A stretch of DNA of 23,146 nt from a virus: positions 1 through 23,146 of IMG/VR virus record IMGVR_UViG_3300037852_000027; one strand, written 5' to 3'. A model generated the notes under the pieces. It worked only from the letters and a program-made list of their open reading frames with translations, was not told the origin of the DNA and made no database searches. Of this stretch, positions 7,447 through 15,749 are shown piece after piece. The first letter of the stretch is position 1; each line of letters opens with the position of its first letter. The translations under genes and the position numbers were made by a program.

Positions 7447-8355
7447 TCAGAAGCTCAGCACGCGGAACGGGTCGAGCAGCCGGTCGACGTACGGCAGCAG
7501 TTCCAGCTTGCCGCGGTTCAGGATCGCGACCTCTTCGCGGCTCTCGTAGAGCGTGCCGATCCGCACCTTCATCCAGCGCTTGATGCCTTCCGGGACTACG
7601 CCGATGAAGATCTGCCCGGTCCCGGCCGTCGTCAGGTCGATTGCCATGCCTCCCGAAGTCAGCGAAAGCGTGTAGACGCCGCCGGCCGCCACGGACTGGA
7701 CGAAATAGTCCGTCATTGCGGCCAGCGGGGCCGGCAGAACGCCGTCGCTGTAGCAGGACAGGCGCGCCTGGTCGCCCACGGCGAGCGGCGTCCACATCGG
7801 GGCGGTGATCGTATTCGCGGTCGCATCGGCCGTTGCCGGAGCCGCGTACCCGGCCGTGAATTTGATCTGCACCGCGGCTTTGCGCATCTGAGTTTCCGGC
7901 CAGACCGTCCCGAACGCCGGCGTGATGCAGCACGGCGTCGAAAAGACCGTCAGATACTGGCTCGGGTCCAGCGTCTGCGGCGCGCCGGTCGGGTCGATGT
8001 AGGTGATTGATTCCACGATCAAAGTCGGCGGCAGCGGCAGGTAAATCTCGTATCCGGTCGCGCCGTCCGGACTCAGCACGGTCAGCGGGCCTGGATTCAC
8101 TCCCCATTGCGGGCCATACCAGTTCGCCGAGCCGACATTGAAGCCGGGGCGCGGAAATTGATCCATCAAGTAGGTCCAGCGCTGCGCGACCAGGGCGCGG
8201 CGCGTGATCGTCTCGGCGTCCTGCCGCGCGCCGGTGATCAGGCCCGATATCAGGTTATCGTCGAATGTCTCCAGCTGGCGAACCTGTTGCCTGGCCTCGG
8301 AAACCTGGATAGGCTCCGCGTTGGCGTCGGTGCGCTGGATCAGGTACTCGCGCAT
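7447..8355 (-). CDS. Head-tail connector (gp6-like) with inserted module
   Basis: This 302-aa protein is an adaptor that docks to the portal. N-terminal ISGLITGARQDAETITRRAL (residues about 36-55), LPLPP..VESITYID, and LDPSQYL are family features. Related proteins are roughly 190-230 aa. Here, between AGY (168-170) and VPEGIKRWMKVRIGTLYESRE (from 254), there is an extra module of about 80 residues with LAVGDQARL, LPAPLAAMTDYFV and TLSLTSGG. Such GD/LP-type modules are common surface insertions in phage structural proteins. A Shine-Dalgarno GGAAG precedes the ATG; the start overlaps the upstream gene by 16 nt. Confidence 0.87.
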   Translation of the reverse strand: MREYLIQRTDANAEPIQVSEARQQVRQLETFDDNLISGLITGARQDAETITRRALVAQRWTYLMDQFPRPGFNVGSANWYGPQWGVNPGPLTVLSPDGATGYEIYLPLPPTLIVESITYIDPTGAPQTLDPSQYLTVFSTPCCITPAFGTVWPETQMRKAAVQIKFTAGYAAPATADATANTITAPMWTPLAVGDQARLSCYSDGVLPAPLAAMTDYFVQSVAAGGVYTLSLTSGGMAIDLTTAGTGQIFIGVVPEGIKRWMKVRIGTLYESREEVAILNRGKLELLPYVDRLLDPFRVLSF

Positions 8356-9074
8356 GCGTGCACTTCCCGCATCAGCCCGTTCGGGTGCGCGCTATGGTCG
8401 TATGCCGCCTCGACCGCTTCCGCCGTCGGCACGCGACCGTGCTCCTTCATCCTGACGGCGGTAACGGCTCGCCCAGCGCTGTCCCACTGGATATCCACAT
8501 CGACGAAGTCGTACCCGTACAGGCGCTGCGCGGGCGGATACATGGCATCCATCAGCGTCGTCTCTTTCGGCATCGCCAGCACGATCCCGCGGGAGGCTGC
8601 CACGCCGAGCCAGAACTCGACGCAGGCGCGCCCCTTCTCGGCGTCGTGCGCGTCCGGATAGGTGAAGTCCATCCCGAAAAGGCTGATCTTCGTCGCGCCC
8701 CGGATGATCGCGTAGGCCACGGCGTAAGCCGCAGTCGAATTGAAGTAGCCGCCCGGTACCGCCTTCAGGGCCTCTTCGAGCGGAAACTCGACCAGCCCCG
8801 GAAAGTCCGGATGCGCGATGCTCGTCATGATCGGCCCCGGATGCACCTTCAGCCATGCGAGCATCGCCGCGATATGCGAATCCGGATCCGCCGCGGCCCG
8901 GATCTGCTGCGTGCGAACGTCGTCCATGTGGAATATCAGATCGTTCTCCAGGATCGAGCCGAACGCGTTGATCACCCAGGTCTGATCGCAGTACTTGTGC
9001 CGGCCGCCCAGCCCACGGCAAAAGTCCATGTACCGAACCGCGGTTGGCCCAAGGCCGACGATCGAAACGTGCAT
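8340..9074 (-). CDS. Rossmann-like protein, possibly MptE/DUF115-like
   Basis: This 244-aa protein is not structural in appearance. The N-terminus HVSIVGLGPTAVRYMDFC resembles a nucleotide-binding Rossmann loop, with later D-containing strands (DQTWVINAF, DLIFHMDDVR). Further on are GYFNSTAAYAVAYAI, ISLFGMDFTYP, KGRACVEFWLG, RGIVLAMPKET and LYGYDFVD. These features recall DUF115/MptE-like proteins, some of which work in glycan modification; this is uncertain and no catalytic role is shown. It has a Shine-Dalgarno GGAGC and lies between the decoration-like gene and the connector, preceded by a stable hairpin. Confidence 0.55.
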   Translation of the reverse strand: MHVSIVGLGPTAVRYMDFCRGLGGRHKYCDQTWVINAFGSILENDLIFHMDDVRTQQIRAAADPDSHIAAMLAWLKVHPGPIMTSIAHPDFPGLVEFPLEEALKAVPGGYFNSTAAYAVAYAIIRGATKISLFGMDFTYPDAHDAEKGRACVEFWLGVAASRGIVLAMPKETTLMDAMYPPAQRLYGYDFVDVDIQWDSAGRAVTAVRMKEHGRVPTAEAVEAAYDHSAHPNGLMREVHACAST

Positions 9075-9089
9075 GCGTGCTCCAGAAAT

Positions 9090-9116
9090 CCCCGAGCCGT
9101 TCCACGCGGCCCGGGG
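9090..9116 (-). terminator. Stable hairpin after the decoration gene, possible partial terminator
   Basis: On the minus-strand RNA, CCCCGGGCCG and CGGCUCGGGG pair over 10 bp with a 7-nt loop, followed by AUUUCU. One pair is G-U on this RNA but would be a mismatch on the plus-strand RNA, which points to a minus-strand RNA role. The U tract is weak, so partial termination or mRNA 3'-end protection is as likely as full termination. It sits 9 nt after the stop of the 145-aa gene. Confidence 0.55.
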
Positions 9117-9125
9117 TCGTGCAAG

Positions 9126-9563
9126 TTACGGGTTCGGCGTCGGGGCCACGTTAGGGCTATGAAGCAGCGCCATCACCGCAATCGGCGTCCCCGCCGTGAC
9201 GGTCGAGCTCACGTTCATCTGCACGTAGCGCTTCGCGCCCGTGTAGCCGAGCCGCTTGGTCACGTTCTTTGACACGCCGGACGTGCGCGTGGCCGCCGCC
9301 GCCAGACCGGCGAGCAGCGTCGTGCCCTCCAGGTCGCCGGCAGCGACCGTCGTCAGAGTGCCGGTCACTGCGCCCTCGAGGCACGTTACGGTAAACACCG
9401 CGTTGGTCGCCGTGACCGTGCCATAGGCGAGCAGAAACTCGACGCCACCGTACCCCTGCGTGTCGATGATCTTGCCGGTTTTGCCGGTGCCGGTGGTGCC
9501 GACTGCGACCGGCGCGATCACCTCGGCGGTGCGAACTACCGAATGTAGGTCTCTCGTAGTCAT
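9126..9563 (-). CDS. Probable capsid decoration / head structural protein
   Basis: This 145-aa protein directly follows the major capsid gene. It has a beta-rich profile (GTGKTGKIIDTQGYGGVEF, VFTVTCLEGAVTG, T..AAGDLEG) and the segment KRLGYTGAKRYVQMNVSST, a pattern shared by a common family found downstream of HK97-type capsid genes. I infer a virion surface or decoration role. The Shine-Dalgarno AAGGA is well placed before the ATG at 9563. A strong hairpin follows its stop, which could set the level of capsid and decoration mRNA relative to later genes. Confidence 0.7.
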   Translation of the reverse strand: MTTRDLHSVVRTAEVIAPVAVGTTGTGKTGKIIDTQGYGGVEFLLAYGTVTATNAVFTVTCLEGAVTGTLTTVAAGDLEGTTLLAGLAAAATRTSGVSKNVTKRLGYTGAKRYVQMNVSSTVTAGTPIAVMALLHSPNVAPTPNP

Positions 9564-9589
9564 GTGGATGTCCTTTCCGCGCGCGCCGA

Positions 9590-10864
9590 TCAGATGAACT
9601 TCAGGAACTTGATCGCTTCGGAGTTCGTGACCGCCCCGCCTTCGCGTTTGGTCGTATAGAACCCGATATACGGCTTGTTCGAGAACGGGTCACGGATCAC
9701 GCGCGTACCGACGCGGTCCACGATCAGATATCCGCGCTTGAAGTTGCCGAAGGCGATCGCCAGCGCACTTGCGGTCGTGTAATCCGGCATGTCCTCGGCT
9801 TCGACCACCGGGTAGCCCAGGATCGTGTCCTCGATGCCGGGGGCGGTGGTCGGGTTGAAGATGTACCGCCCGACCGAGTCCTTCATCGCCATCACGGCGA
9901 ACAAAGTGTTCTTGTTCATCACCCAGGAACAGCCGTCGCGATAGCCCTTCTTCATCAAGCCGACCAGCGTGATCAGGTCGTCGGTCGGGTTCACCGTCGA
10001 GCTGGTCGGCTTGAAGGCGCCCGATGAGCCGGTTCCCGTGTACTCCAGCGAACCGAAAGCACGGGTTGCATCGTGCGTGGCCACCGTCGTGTAGGTCGTG
10101 AAGCCGCGCGGCTGTTGAACGCCGGTGCCATTGCAGAACGCGGCGCCCTCCGCGCGGGCGAATTCGAGCGATATCTCGTCGGCCAGCCACGACTCGGCGT
10201 TGAAAAACACGTCGTCCAGCATCGTCTGCGTGGCCTGCGGGAAGGCGTACAGCTCGCCCATCGGCGGGTTGATGTCTTCGAGCGTCGGCGTGTTGGTGCT
10301 CGTGCGCGCCTGCTTCTCACCGACCCACCCGGACGAGGCGCCGTGGATGTTGATCAGCTTGTGGAAATCAGTCGTCGAGATCTGCTGCACCGAGGCGAGC
10401 TGACGGATCGGCGAGATATTGACGATGGTCATGTCGATCAGCGCGTCGATCACCTTCGGCACGGCAAAGCCGCCGTCCGGGCCGGAGCTGACGGAAAGGG
10501 CCTTCATCTCGATCTCGGCGTTGGGGTACTGCGTGCCCTTGCGCACATACCCGGTGAACAGCTTTCGGTGCTCGGCGTGCGTCTCGTCCTCGACGTACCC
10601 CTTGATCTCGCGGCCGCCGACGAAGACCGCGCCGCGCTCCATCACGAGCTGCGGACGCTTCAGTTTCGCCTCCAGTTGCTCGATAAGTTTTTTCTGCTCG
10701 CCGAAATCCTTGGTGACGGCGTCGATTTTGACCTGCAGTTCGGTCGATGGGACGCCGCTTTTCTTCAGTTCTGCGATCTGGGCGTCATTTACTTTCTTGA
10801 AGTCCTCGAACGCGCGATTGCTCGCGTCGATCGCGGCTGTCAGTTCGGATAGATCGGATGGCAT
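9590..10864 (-). CDS. Major capsid protein (HK97 fold)
   Basis: This 424-aa protein forms the icosahedral shell. Residues about 1-70 are a charged helical scaffold-like (delta) domain predicted to be coiled coil. The mature capsid part begins near residue 120, where KALSVSSGPDGGFAVPKVI gives the classical start of the fold; cleavage by the protease is probably near there. Later segments SSGWVGEKQARTST, GELYAFPQATQTML and EGAAFCNGTGVQQPRGF are family hallmarks. I start it at the ATG at 10864 (Shine-Dalgarno AAAGG); an upstream extension to 10966 reads into the protease gene and is unlikely. Confidence 0.96.
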   Translation of the reverse strand: MPSDLSELTAAIDASNRAFEDFKKVNDAQIAELKKSGVPSTELQVKIDAVTKDFGEQKKLIEQLEAKLKRPQLVMERGAVFVGGREIKGYVEDETHAEHRKLFTGYVRKGTQYPNAEIEMKALSVSSGPDGGFAVPKVIDALIDMTIVNISPIRQLASVQQISTTDFHKLINIHGASSGWVGEKQARTSTNTPTLEDINPPMGELYAFPQATQTMLDDVFFNAESWLADEISLEFARAEGAAFCNGTGVQQPRGFTTYTTVATHDATRAFGSLEYTGTGSSGAFKPTSSTVNPTDDLITLVGLMKKGYRDGCSWVMNKNTLFAVMAMKDSVGRYIFNPTTAPGIEDTILGYPVVEAEDMPDYTTASALAIAFGNFKRGYLIVDRVGTRVIRDPFSNKPYIGFYTTKREGGAVTNSEAIKFLKFI

Positions 10865-10904
10865 TTTGCGTACCTTTCGGTGGAATTGGGGTTGACGCGT
10901 GCGG

Positions 10905-11645
10905 TCAGGTCCCCCGCAGCAGGATCGCCCTGCGCTGGAGTGCCGCAACTGCCTGCTTGACTTCACCGTCGGTCGCAGAATCGCTCTGCCCGAACGACAT
11001 CACCCGCGAGATAAACGCGGTTGCCTCGGAGCGCGAGAAGCCTGCAGCATCGCGCAGCAGCTTCTCGGCGCTCTTTAAATCCGCAAAGTCGATTGATTTC
11101 ACCGACGAAACCGTGGCCATCGCGTTGGCCGGGAACGTCACCGGGGATACCTCGAGCAGTTTCACGGCATTCAGGGTCCGGCGCGGCTCGTTTTCCTTGG
11201 TGCCGCGGACGAATTCCTTGGCTTGGAAGCCGATCGAAAGGCCGTCCATCGCGTTTTCCTTCATCGCGCCGTAGATCGTTTTACCCTTCTCGGTGTCCAG
11301 GTTGATCAGGCGCCCCTTCGCGTGCAGGCCGTGGCTGTCCTCGTTCATCGAGGTCCACTTGCCAATCGGCAGCATGTCCTCGGGCGACGGCGACGAGAAG
11401 AAGCTGCCCATACCGCCGTGATTGAGCAGCATCTTGGGCATCGTGCCGGCCTTGTCGTGGTCCGCGAGCGTCTGCTTGAACGCGCCCGGCATCATCATGT
11501 CGCCGTAATCGTCCTCGTTGTTAAAGACGCTGGCGTACCCCTCGAAGCTGCCTTTCGCGGCCGATCCGACCTCGGCGAAGCGGTATTCGAAGCGCGCGCC
11601 CTTGAATTCGAGTTCCGACTCGCTGCTTTTCTGCTTGACGCCCAT
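10905..11645 (-). CDS. HK97-type prohead protease (U35)
   Basis: This 246-aa protein is the maturation serine protease that cleaves the capsid delta domain. GSFEGYASVFNNEDDYGD and PGAFKQTL open the domain. The likely catalytic His is H76 in LLNH, the Ser is S137 in LSIGF, and the third residue lies near E165 in LLEVSPVTFPAN. The C-terminal part (about 185-246) is charged and helical and may be an autocleaved scaffold-like tail. A Shine-Dalgarno AAGG precedes the ATG at 11645. The capsid gene follows by 40 nt. Immediately upstream is the long repeat protein rather than the portal, which is unusual. Confidence 0.93.
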   Translation of the reverse strand: MGVKQKSSESELEFKGARFEYRFAEVGSAAKGSFEGYASVFNNEDDYGDMMMPGAFKQTLADHDKAGTMPKMLLNHGGMGSFFSSPSPEDMLPIGKWTSMNEDSHGLHAKGRLINLDTEKGKTIYGAMKENAMDGLSIGFQAKEFVRGTKENEPRRTLNAVKLLEVSPVTFPANAMATVSSVKSIDFADLKSAEKLLRDAAGFSRSEATAFISRVMSFGQSDSATDGEVKQAVAALQRRAILLRGT

Positions 11646-11651
11646 CGCGGA

Positions 11652-14504
11652 TCACCTTTTCGTCAGAGTGCTGAGCAGGGTGGCCAGGATGGCGCCCCGC
11701 TTGCGGTTGGTGGGAATGCGATTGTCGATTTGCGCGAAAGCGATGGCCTCTGAGGCGCGCGTCTCGCCGCTGGCCTGACCCGTGACGGGCAGGATCTCGA
11801 CTGTGCCGACGCCGTAGGCGCTCTGCGGGGCATTGGAGCTCGAAGATTGACCGGTGACATCGTAAACCTCGTCTAAGTACTCGGCTAGTCTCGGTTTTGG
11901 CTCAACGGCCGGCTTCGGCCGGAAGTAGCTCGGGAAGTACCGGCCGCCTCCGCCCCCCAATATCTGGGCGACGCGATGCGCTACGGCCCCAAGGGTTGCG
12001 ACCGAGGCCTGGACGGCGGCGAGCGCCATCTGATGCGTTTCGACCGCCGCCGTGGCCACAGAAGCCGCCGCAGTCGAGGCGACCGTTACCAGGCGGCCGG
12101 CCGATTTGCCGATCTGTGCGCTGGCGCTCACGGTCGCGGACCGAGCCGCGCCGATGACCCGCAGGACGGTCGAGGTCGCCGCAGCAACCGCGGATTGGGC
12201 CGACGCGACCGCCTTGGACAGCGAGATCACCGAGCCGATCGAGGCGACCAGCGTCATCAGGTGCGGAGTCTGTTCCGCCAGCGTGGCAATCACGCCCTGT
12301 GTAACCGACCGCACAAAGGCGACAGCGTTTGCCAGCGTGGCGGCCGTGGTCTGCCCTACGACTTTGGTCGTAATCGCAACCTTGGACGCCGTTGCGGAGA
12401 TTGCCTGCGTAATGGTACGTGCCGTGTTTACGGTAGATTGCAACGTCGAAACCTGCGTGGCCGCCAAGGAAAACTGACGCTCAGCAATCCTGGACAAAGC
12501 GCCGGCCGTGCCCTGGACGATGGTAAGCGCACGCTGCGCCGTCGCTGTTCGGACTGCGACGGTAGCCTGCGCTGCAGTTCGAGCTATCTGGACGGCCCGG
12601 GCCAGCGTCGATGAGGCCGCGACCGAAGCGACCAGCGTGAGCAGTTCGGCTTTGATCGCCGCGAGCGCGGCCGAGGTTGCCTGACTCGCACTGCGCACCC
12701 AGCCGGTCAGTTTCCCGACCACTGCGCTGGAGGCTTGCCCAGCCGAACGAACCGCACCGACCAGCCGCGGCAAGGTCGCGGCCGTGCCCACCATCACGGC
12801 CAGGTGAACGAACGCGCTGTGGAAGCTCTGAAGGCTCGCTGCGGTCGTCTGAGCGACGCTTGCGAGCCGGGCAGCAATTTTACCGACAGTGGCCGCGGTT
12901 GTCTGTGCGGCGGACCGCGTCGTCGATACCGCCCGCCTCAAGCTGATTCCGGATCCCTGCGCGATCTGGAACGCCGAGCGCGCCGTGACCCTCTGAACGG
13001 TCAGCGCGCCGGCCTGGGCGGCGCTGCGGACCGCCCCGATCAGCCGGGAGGGGAGTGTAGCGACCGTGGCCTGTGTGATGGACTTGGCGACCAGCACAGA
13101 ACGCGCCAAGGCGCTGCTTGACGCTGCTGTCGCGGTCAGCGTGCGCAGAGCGGCCCGTATTCGCGCCAGCGTAACCGTCGAGCCTTGCGAGACAGTCCGG
13201 ATCGCCTGCACCGATCGCGGCAGGCTCAGCGACTCGGCCTGACCTGCCGACATGATGCGCTCGCCCATCTTCACCAGAATCGACGCACTCGCCTGGCTGA
13301 CCGACCTGGACGCGAGCGCCGACTTGATGACCGCGCCTGCAGATGCCTGCGACAGCGACAGCGGATGGCCGACGAGCTTCTGAATCAGCGCGCTTGATGC
13401 CTGCGTTGCCGATCTGGCCGCCGACACCGCGCGGGCAATCGAGGTCGCGGTCGCCTGACTGACTGATCGGATTGCACCTACCACGCGGCCTGGCAGCGTG
13501 GCGACCGTTGCCTGCGTTGTGCTATAGGTTCTCGGAAGAGACCTAAAAAGCGTTGCCGCGCTGGACTGCGATACGGCCGACAGGGCGCTGCTTACTACGG
13601 TCTTGATCGCCGTCGCAATCGACGGCTGAGCGATCGATTTCGTAACCGCGGCAGCGCGCGGCAGGGACAGCGCTTCGGATTGCGTCACCGAGCGGATTGC
13701 GCCGACATTCGTCTGGCCCATCGCCGCGGCGGAAGCCTGAGAAGCGCTCAAAGGTTGCGTGTACTGAACACCGGAAACGGAAATAAACCCGAGCGGCCTG
13801 GCGAATCTCTCCCCGTAGAACGGATGCGTTCGAAGGGCTTTGGGCGGAACGGCCGGTATCTGCTGATCGCCCGCGACACGGCCATATCCGGCTGGCGCTA
13901 GCAGCAGCGCCACGTCGAAACAAGGACGGCCGGTACCAATCGTGAACGCGTCTTGAATCGTGGCAACGGTTACGTTGTCTTGAGACTGGGCTGACCACCC
14001 AACGGCGCTGCCGCTATTTCGTAGGGTCCACCCTGTTCCGGCTGTCCATGAGTTACCCAGGCCAGATGAGGCCTGCTCCATGATCGCGAGCGCATCGCAC
14101 CCAGTAATCGATGGCCGCAGGAATGACAGCGTTTGCGAGGTCGTTGCTCCTCCAGAAGTTGAAGTTATGAAATCCACGGGCGATACAGAGCGCCCGCTAA
14201 ACCCGATGAACAACGTACCACCAAGAGAGGTGTTACCGACTGTGACCGTAGCCGTCATACTAGTTGTGACGGTCGGATTGTTACAGACGAACACGTATAT
14301 AAAACTGTTGGTGGTGTGCTGGACCAACATGAGTTGGTACACATTACCACTGCTGTCGCTACACTTGAGTGAATTGGGAGTTACGTTCAAACCCAAGCCA
14401 ACGATGACCAAGCAGTTCGCATTGCCAGTCTGCATATCAACCGCAGCGGTCGTCTGGGATGCCGCTCCGGTTGTGGTTACTGCTGCGGAATTGACGTATG
14501 CCAT
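11652..14504 (-). CDS. Large Ala/Ser/Thr-rich 18-residue-repeat protein
   Basis: This 950-aa protein is not recognised as a whole. Residues about 1-205 are a beta-rich domain (CLVIVGLGLNVTP, DSSGNVYQL, GTLFIGFSG) like modules often seen in phage structural proteins. Residues about 253-847 are 30 or more repeats of about 18 residues built on S-x-x-Q-A-x-x-A-x-L-x-R. This part carries dozens of Arg/Lys, only a few Glu, and no Asp that I can see. The last 103 residues follow a GGGGG hinge and are Pro/Ser-rich. An 18-residue period equals five alpha-helical turns, so a long rod is plausible. It could be a head fibre or a DNA-contacting internal head protein; I cannot decide. Confidence 0.8.
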   Translation of the reverse strand: MAYVNSAAVTTTGAASQTTAAVDMQTGNANCLVIVGLGLNVTPNSLKCSDSSGNVYQLMLVQHTTNSFIYVFVCNNPTVTTSMTATVTVGNTSLGGTLFIGFSGRSVSPVDFITSTSGGATTSQTLSFLRPSITGCDALAIMEQASSGLGNSWTAGTGWTLRNSGSAVGWSAQSQDNVTVATIQDAFTIGTGRPCFDVALLLAPAGYGRVAGDQQIPAVPPKALRTHPFYGERFARPLGFISVSGVQYTQPLSASQASAAAMGQTNVGAIRSVTQSEALSLPRAAAVTKSIAQPSIATAIKTVVSSALSAVSQSSAATLFRSLPRTYSTTQATVATLPGRVVGAIRSVSQATATSIARAVSAARSATQASSALIQKLVGHPLSLSQASAGAVIKSALASRSVSQASASILVKMGERIMSAGQAESLSLPRSVQAIRTVSQGSTVTLARIRAALRTLTATAASSSALARSVLVAKSITQATVATLPSRLIGAVRSAAQAGALTVQRVTARSAFQIAQGSGISLRRAVSTTRSAAQTTAATVGKIAARLASVAQTTAASLQSFHSAFVHLAVMVGTAATLPRLVGAVRSAGQASSAVVGKLTGWVRSASQATSAALAAIKAELLTLVASVAASSTLARAVQIARTAAQATVAVRTATAQRALTIVQGTAGALSRIAERQFSLAATQVSTLQSTVNTARTITQAISATASKVAITTKVVGQTTAATLANAVAFVRSVTQGVIATLAEQTPHLMTLVASIGSVISLSKAVASAQSAVAAATSTVLRVIGAARSATVSASAQIGKSAGRLVTVASTAAASVATAAVETHQMALAAVQASVATLGAVAHRVAQILGGGGGRYFPSYFRPKPAVEPKPRLAEYLDEVYDVTGQSSSSNAPQSAYGVGTVEILPVTGQASGETRASEAIAFAQIDNRIPTNRKRGAILATLLSTLTKR
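11964..13748 (-). repeat. 54-bp (18-codon) degenerate repeat array
   Basis: The array encodes residues about 253-847 of the 950-aa protein. The spacing between successive conserved Gln codons is mostly 18, occasionally 19 or 20, across about 32 units. Units are diverged at DNA level, with protein-level conservation of Gln, Ala and one or two Arg/Lys per unit. This suggests an old expansion under selection for the protein pattern. Confidence 0.8.
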
Positions 14505-14511
14505 GCGATCA

Positions 14512-14532
14512 GCCTTTCATCTTGAGAAAGGC
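14512..14532 (-). promoter_or_regulatory. Hairpin occluding the Shine-Dalgarno of the repeat-protein gene
   Basis: On the minus-strand RNA, GCCUUUC pairs with GAAAGGC (7 bp, loop UCAAGAU). The GAAAGG half is the only good Shine-Dalgarno for the ATG at 14504, 8 nt away. Initiation of the long repeat gene is therefore probably reduced unless ribosomes from the 181-aa gene open the stem. Confidence 0.5.
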
Positions 14533-14551
14533 GCGCATCTCATGCGCTCGC

Positions 14552-15097
14552 TCAGTTGAGCGATTCGAGCAGGTATTGATGAAGCGTGATCGTGTTGCCG
14601 GCCGTGTTGATTGACCAAGTGACCTGAAGATCAACGGTCGCGGCAGCCGCCGAGTTGAAACCTGTGCCGACTGCTGGCGCCGTGGCCGGGATCATGTTGT
14701 TCAAGTTGGTGGCCGATACCAGCGAACTGACAAAGTTGCCGGTGTGTATGAAGTCGGCCGCCGTTCCGTCTCCTACCGCACGAAGCGTCAGCAGCCAATC
14801 AAGCATCCAGGTCAGGTTGGTCTGAGATGCTATGCCGACGAAGGTAGGACTCGCAGCAACATTGACCGCGCCGATTACGAAGTTGAACGTGATATTGTTC
14901 GTGCCGGTGGTGGTGCTGATGCGGCCGGAAGCTTTCAGGCGCAGCATCTGCCCCGGATAGATGAAGAAGCCGCCCGGCATCGCCCACTTGCCGGTCGCTG
15001 CGGTTGAGGTCAGCAGCGAGGTCGGCGTCGTGGTCGCAGCAACCGCCGTGCCATCGCCAGCCGCCCACGCAAGAGGGCCTACGTATGGGGAGAGCAT
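14552..15097 (-). CDS. Beta-rich phage structural protein
   Basis: This 181-aa protein is unrecognised by function. It shows the pattern GDGTAVAATTTPTSLL at the start, MPGGFFIYPGQMLRLKASGRIS with TTTGTNNITFNFVIG in the middle, and a late VDLQVTWSINTAGNTITLHQ. This matches a jelly-roll-like beta sandwich profile found in many tailed-phage virion proteins. No signal peptide or membrane segment is seen. It lies between the 212-aa structural-type gene and the long repeat protein. I infer a virion accessory or fibre subunit. The Shine-Dalgarno is weak, so coupling to the upstream gene is likely. Confidence 0.65.
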   Translation of the reverse strand: MLSPYVGPLAWAAGDGTAVAATTTPTSLLTSTAATGKWAMPGGFFIYPGQMLRLKASGRISTTTGTNNITFNFVIGAVNVAASPTFVGIASQTNLTWMLDWLLTLRAVGDGTAADFIHTGNFVSSLVSATNLNNMIPATAPAVGTGFNSAAAATVDLQVTWSINTAGNTITLHQYLLESLN

Positions 15098-15106
15098 CGG
15101 CGCGGC

Positions 15107-15745
15107 TTACGTGAACTGTATTTTCGCGGTGAACTGGATGGAATCGCTTGTATTCAAATTGATAACCGCGAAGTCCGCATGCACGAACATCGAGCCGCCC
15201 GTGGTGGCCGTCGTTCCCGGAATGTTGCCCGGCGTGACCACGTCCGCGGCGGCAATGGTGGCAATTGCACTCGATCCGTTAGCACCGCGCACCACGGTCA
15301 GCGCGGTCGTTCCGCTGCCGGCCGTGACTTGCATGACCTCGGTGCGGATCTGGATGTAATTATTGCCCGGCGTGAAGGTCGCCGCCGTGTTCAGCGTCGT
15401 TGAGACCGCCGAACCGACGACTCCGCCTGCCGCAACTGCTGCGACCGACGGCTGCGTGGTGGAATCAAACGCTCCAAATTCTGTAATCGCTCGGCTTCCT
15501 GCTGCCGTAATCGTTCCAACAACTTGGTACGTGTCATTTGGGTTGGTGGTGGTGACTTGAGAAGAGGTGCCGGTGACGCGCGCCTCGCTCGACTCGTCGA
15601 ACATGGCAACGTCTGTTGCGGCAGCGGTGAGGCCCGCGGGGTTCAGTCCCCACGTGACGACCTTCGGCTCGGCCTGCGTCGGGGTCGATCCGATCAATCG
15701 GCCTGAGAGAATGTCCTTGCCTTTCCGCGTTACGACCGTGGCCAT
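15107..15745 (-). CDS. Phage structural / fibre-like protein with inserted module
   Basis: This 212-aa protein opens TRKGKDILSGRLIG and has PKVVTWGLNP, NDTYQVVGTITAAG and AITEFGAFDSTTQP, a pattern seen in phage fibre or head accessory proteins. Residues about 127-172 contain NNYIQIRTEVMQVTAGSGTT and LTVVRGANGSS, a small repeat-type module common in phage structural proteins that appears inserted before the final strands (HADFAVINLNTSDSIQFTAKI). The Shine-Dalgarno AAGGA precedes the ATG. The role is inferred only from this similarity and from neighbours. Confidence 0.65.
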   Translation of the reverse strand: MATVVTRKGKDILSGRLIGSTPTQAEPKVVTWGLNPAGLTAAATDVAMFDESSEARVTGTSSQVTTTNPNDTYQVVGTITAAGSRAITEFGAFDSTTQPSVAAVAAGGVVGSAVSTTLNTAATFTPGNNYIQIRTEVMQVTAGSGTTALTVVRGANGSSAIATIAAADVVTPGNIPGTTATTGGSMFVHADFAVINLNTSDSIQFTAKIQFT

Positions 15746-15749
15746 TGCG

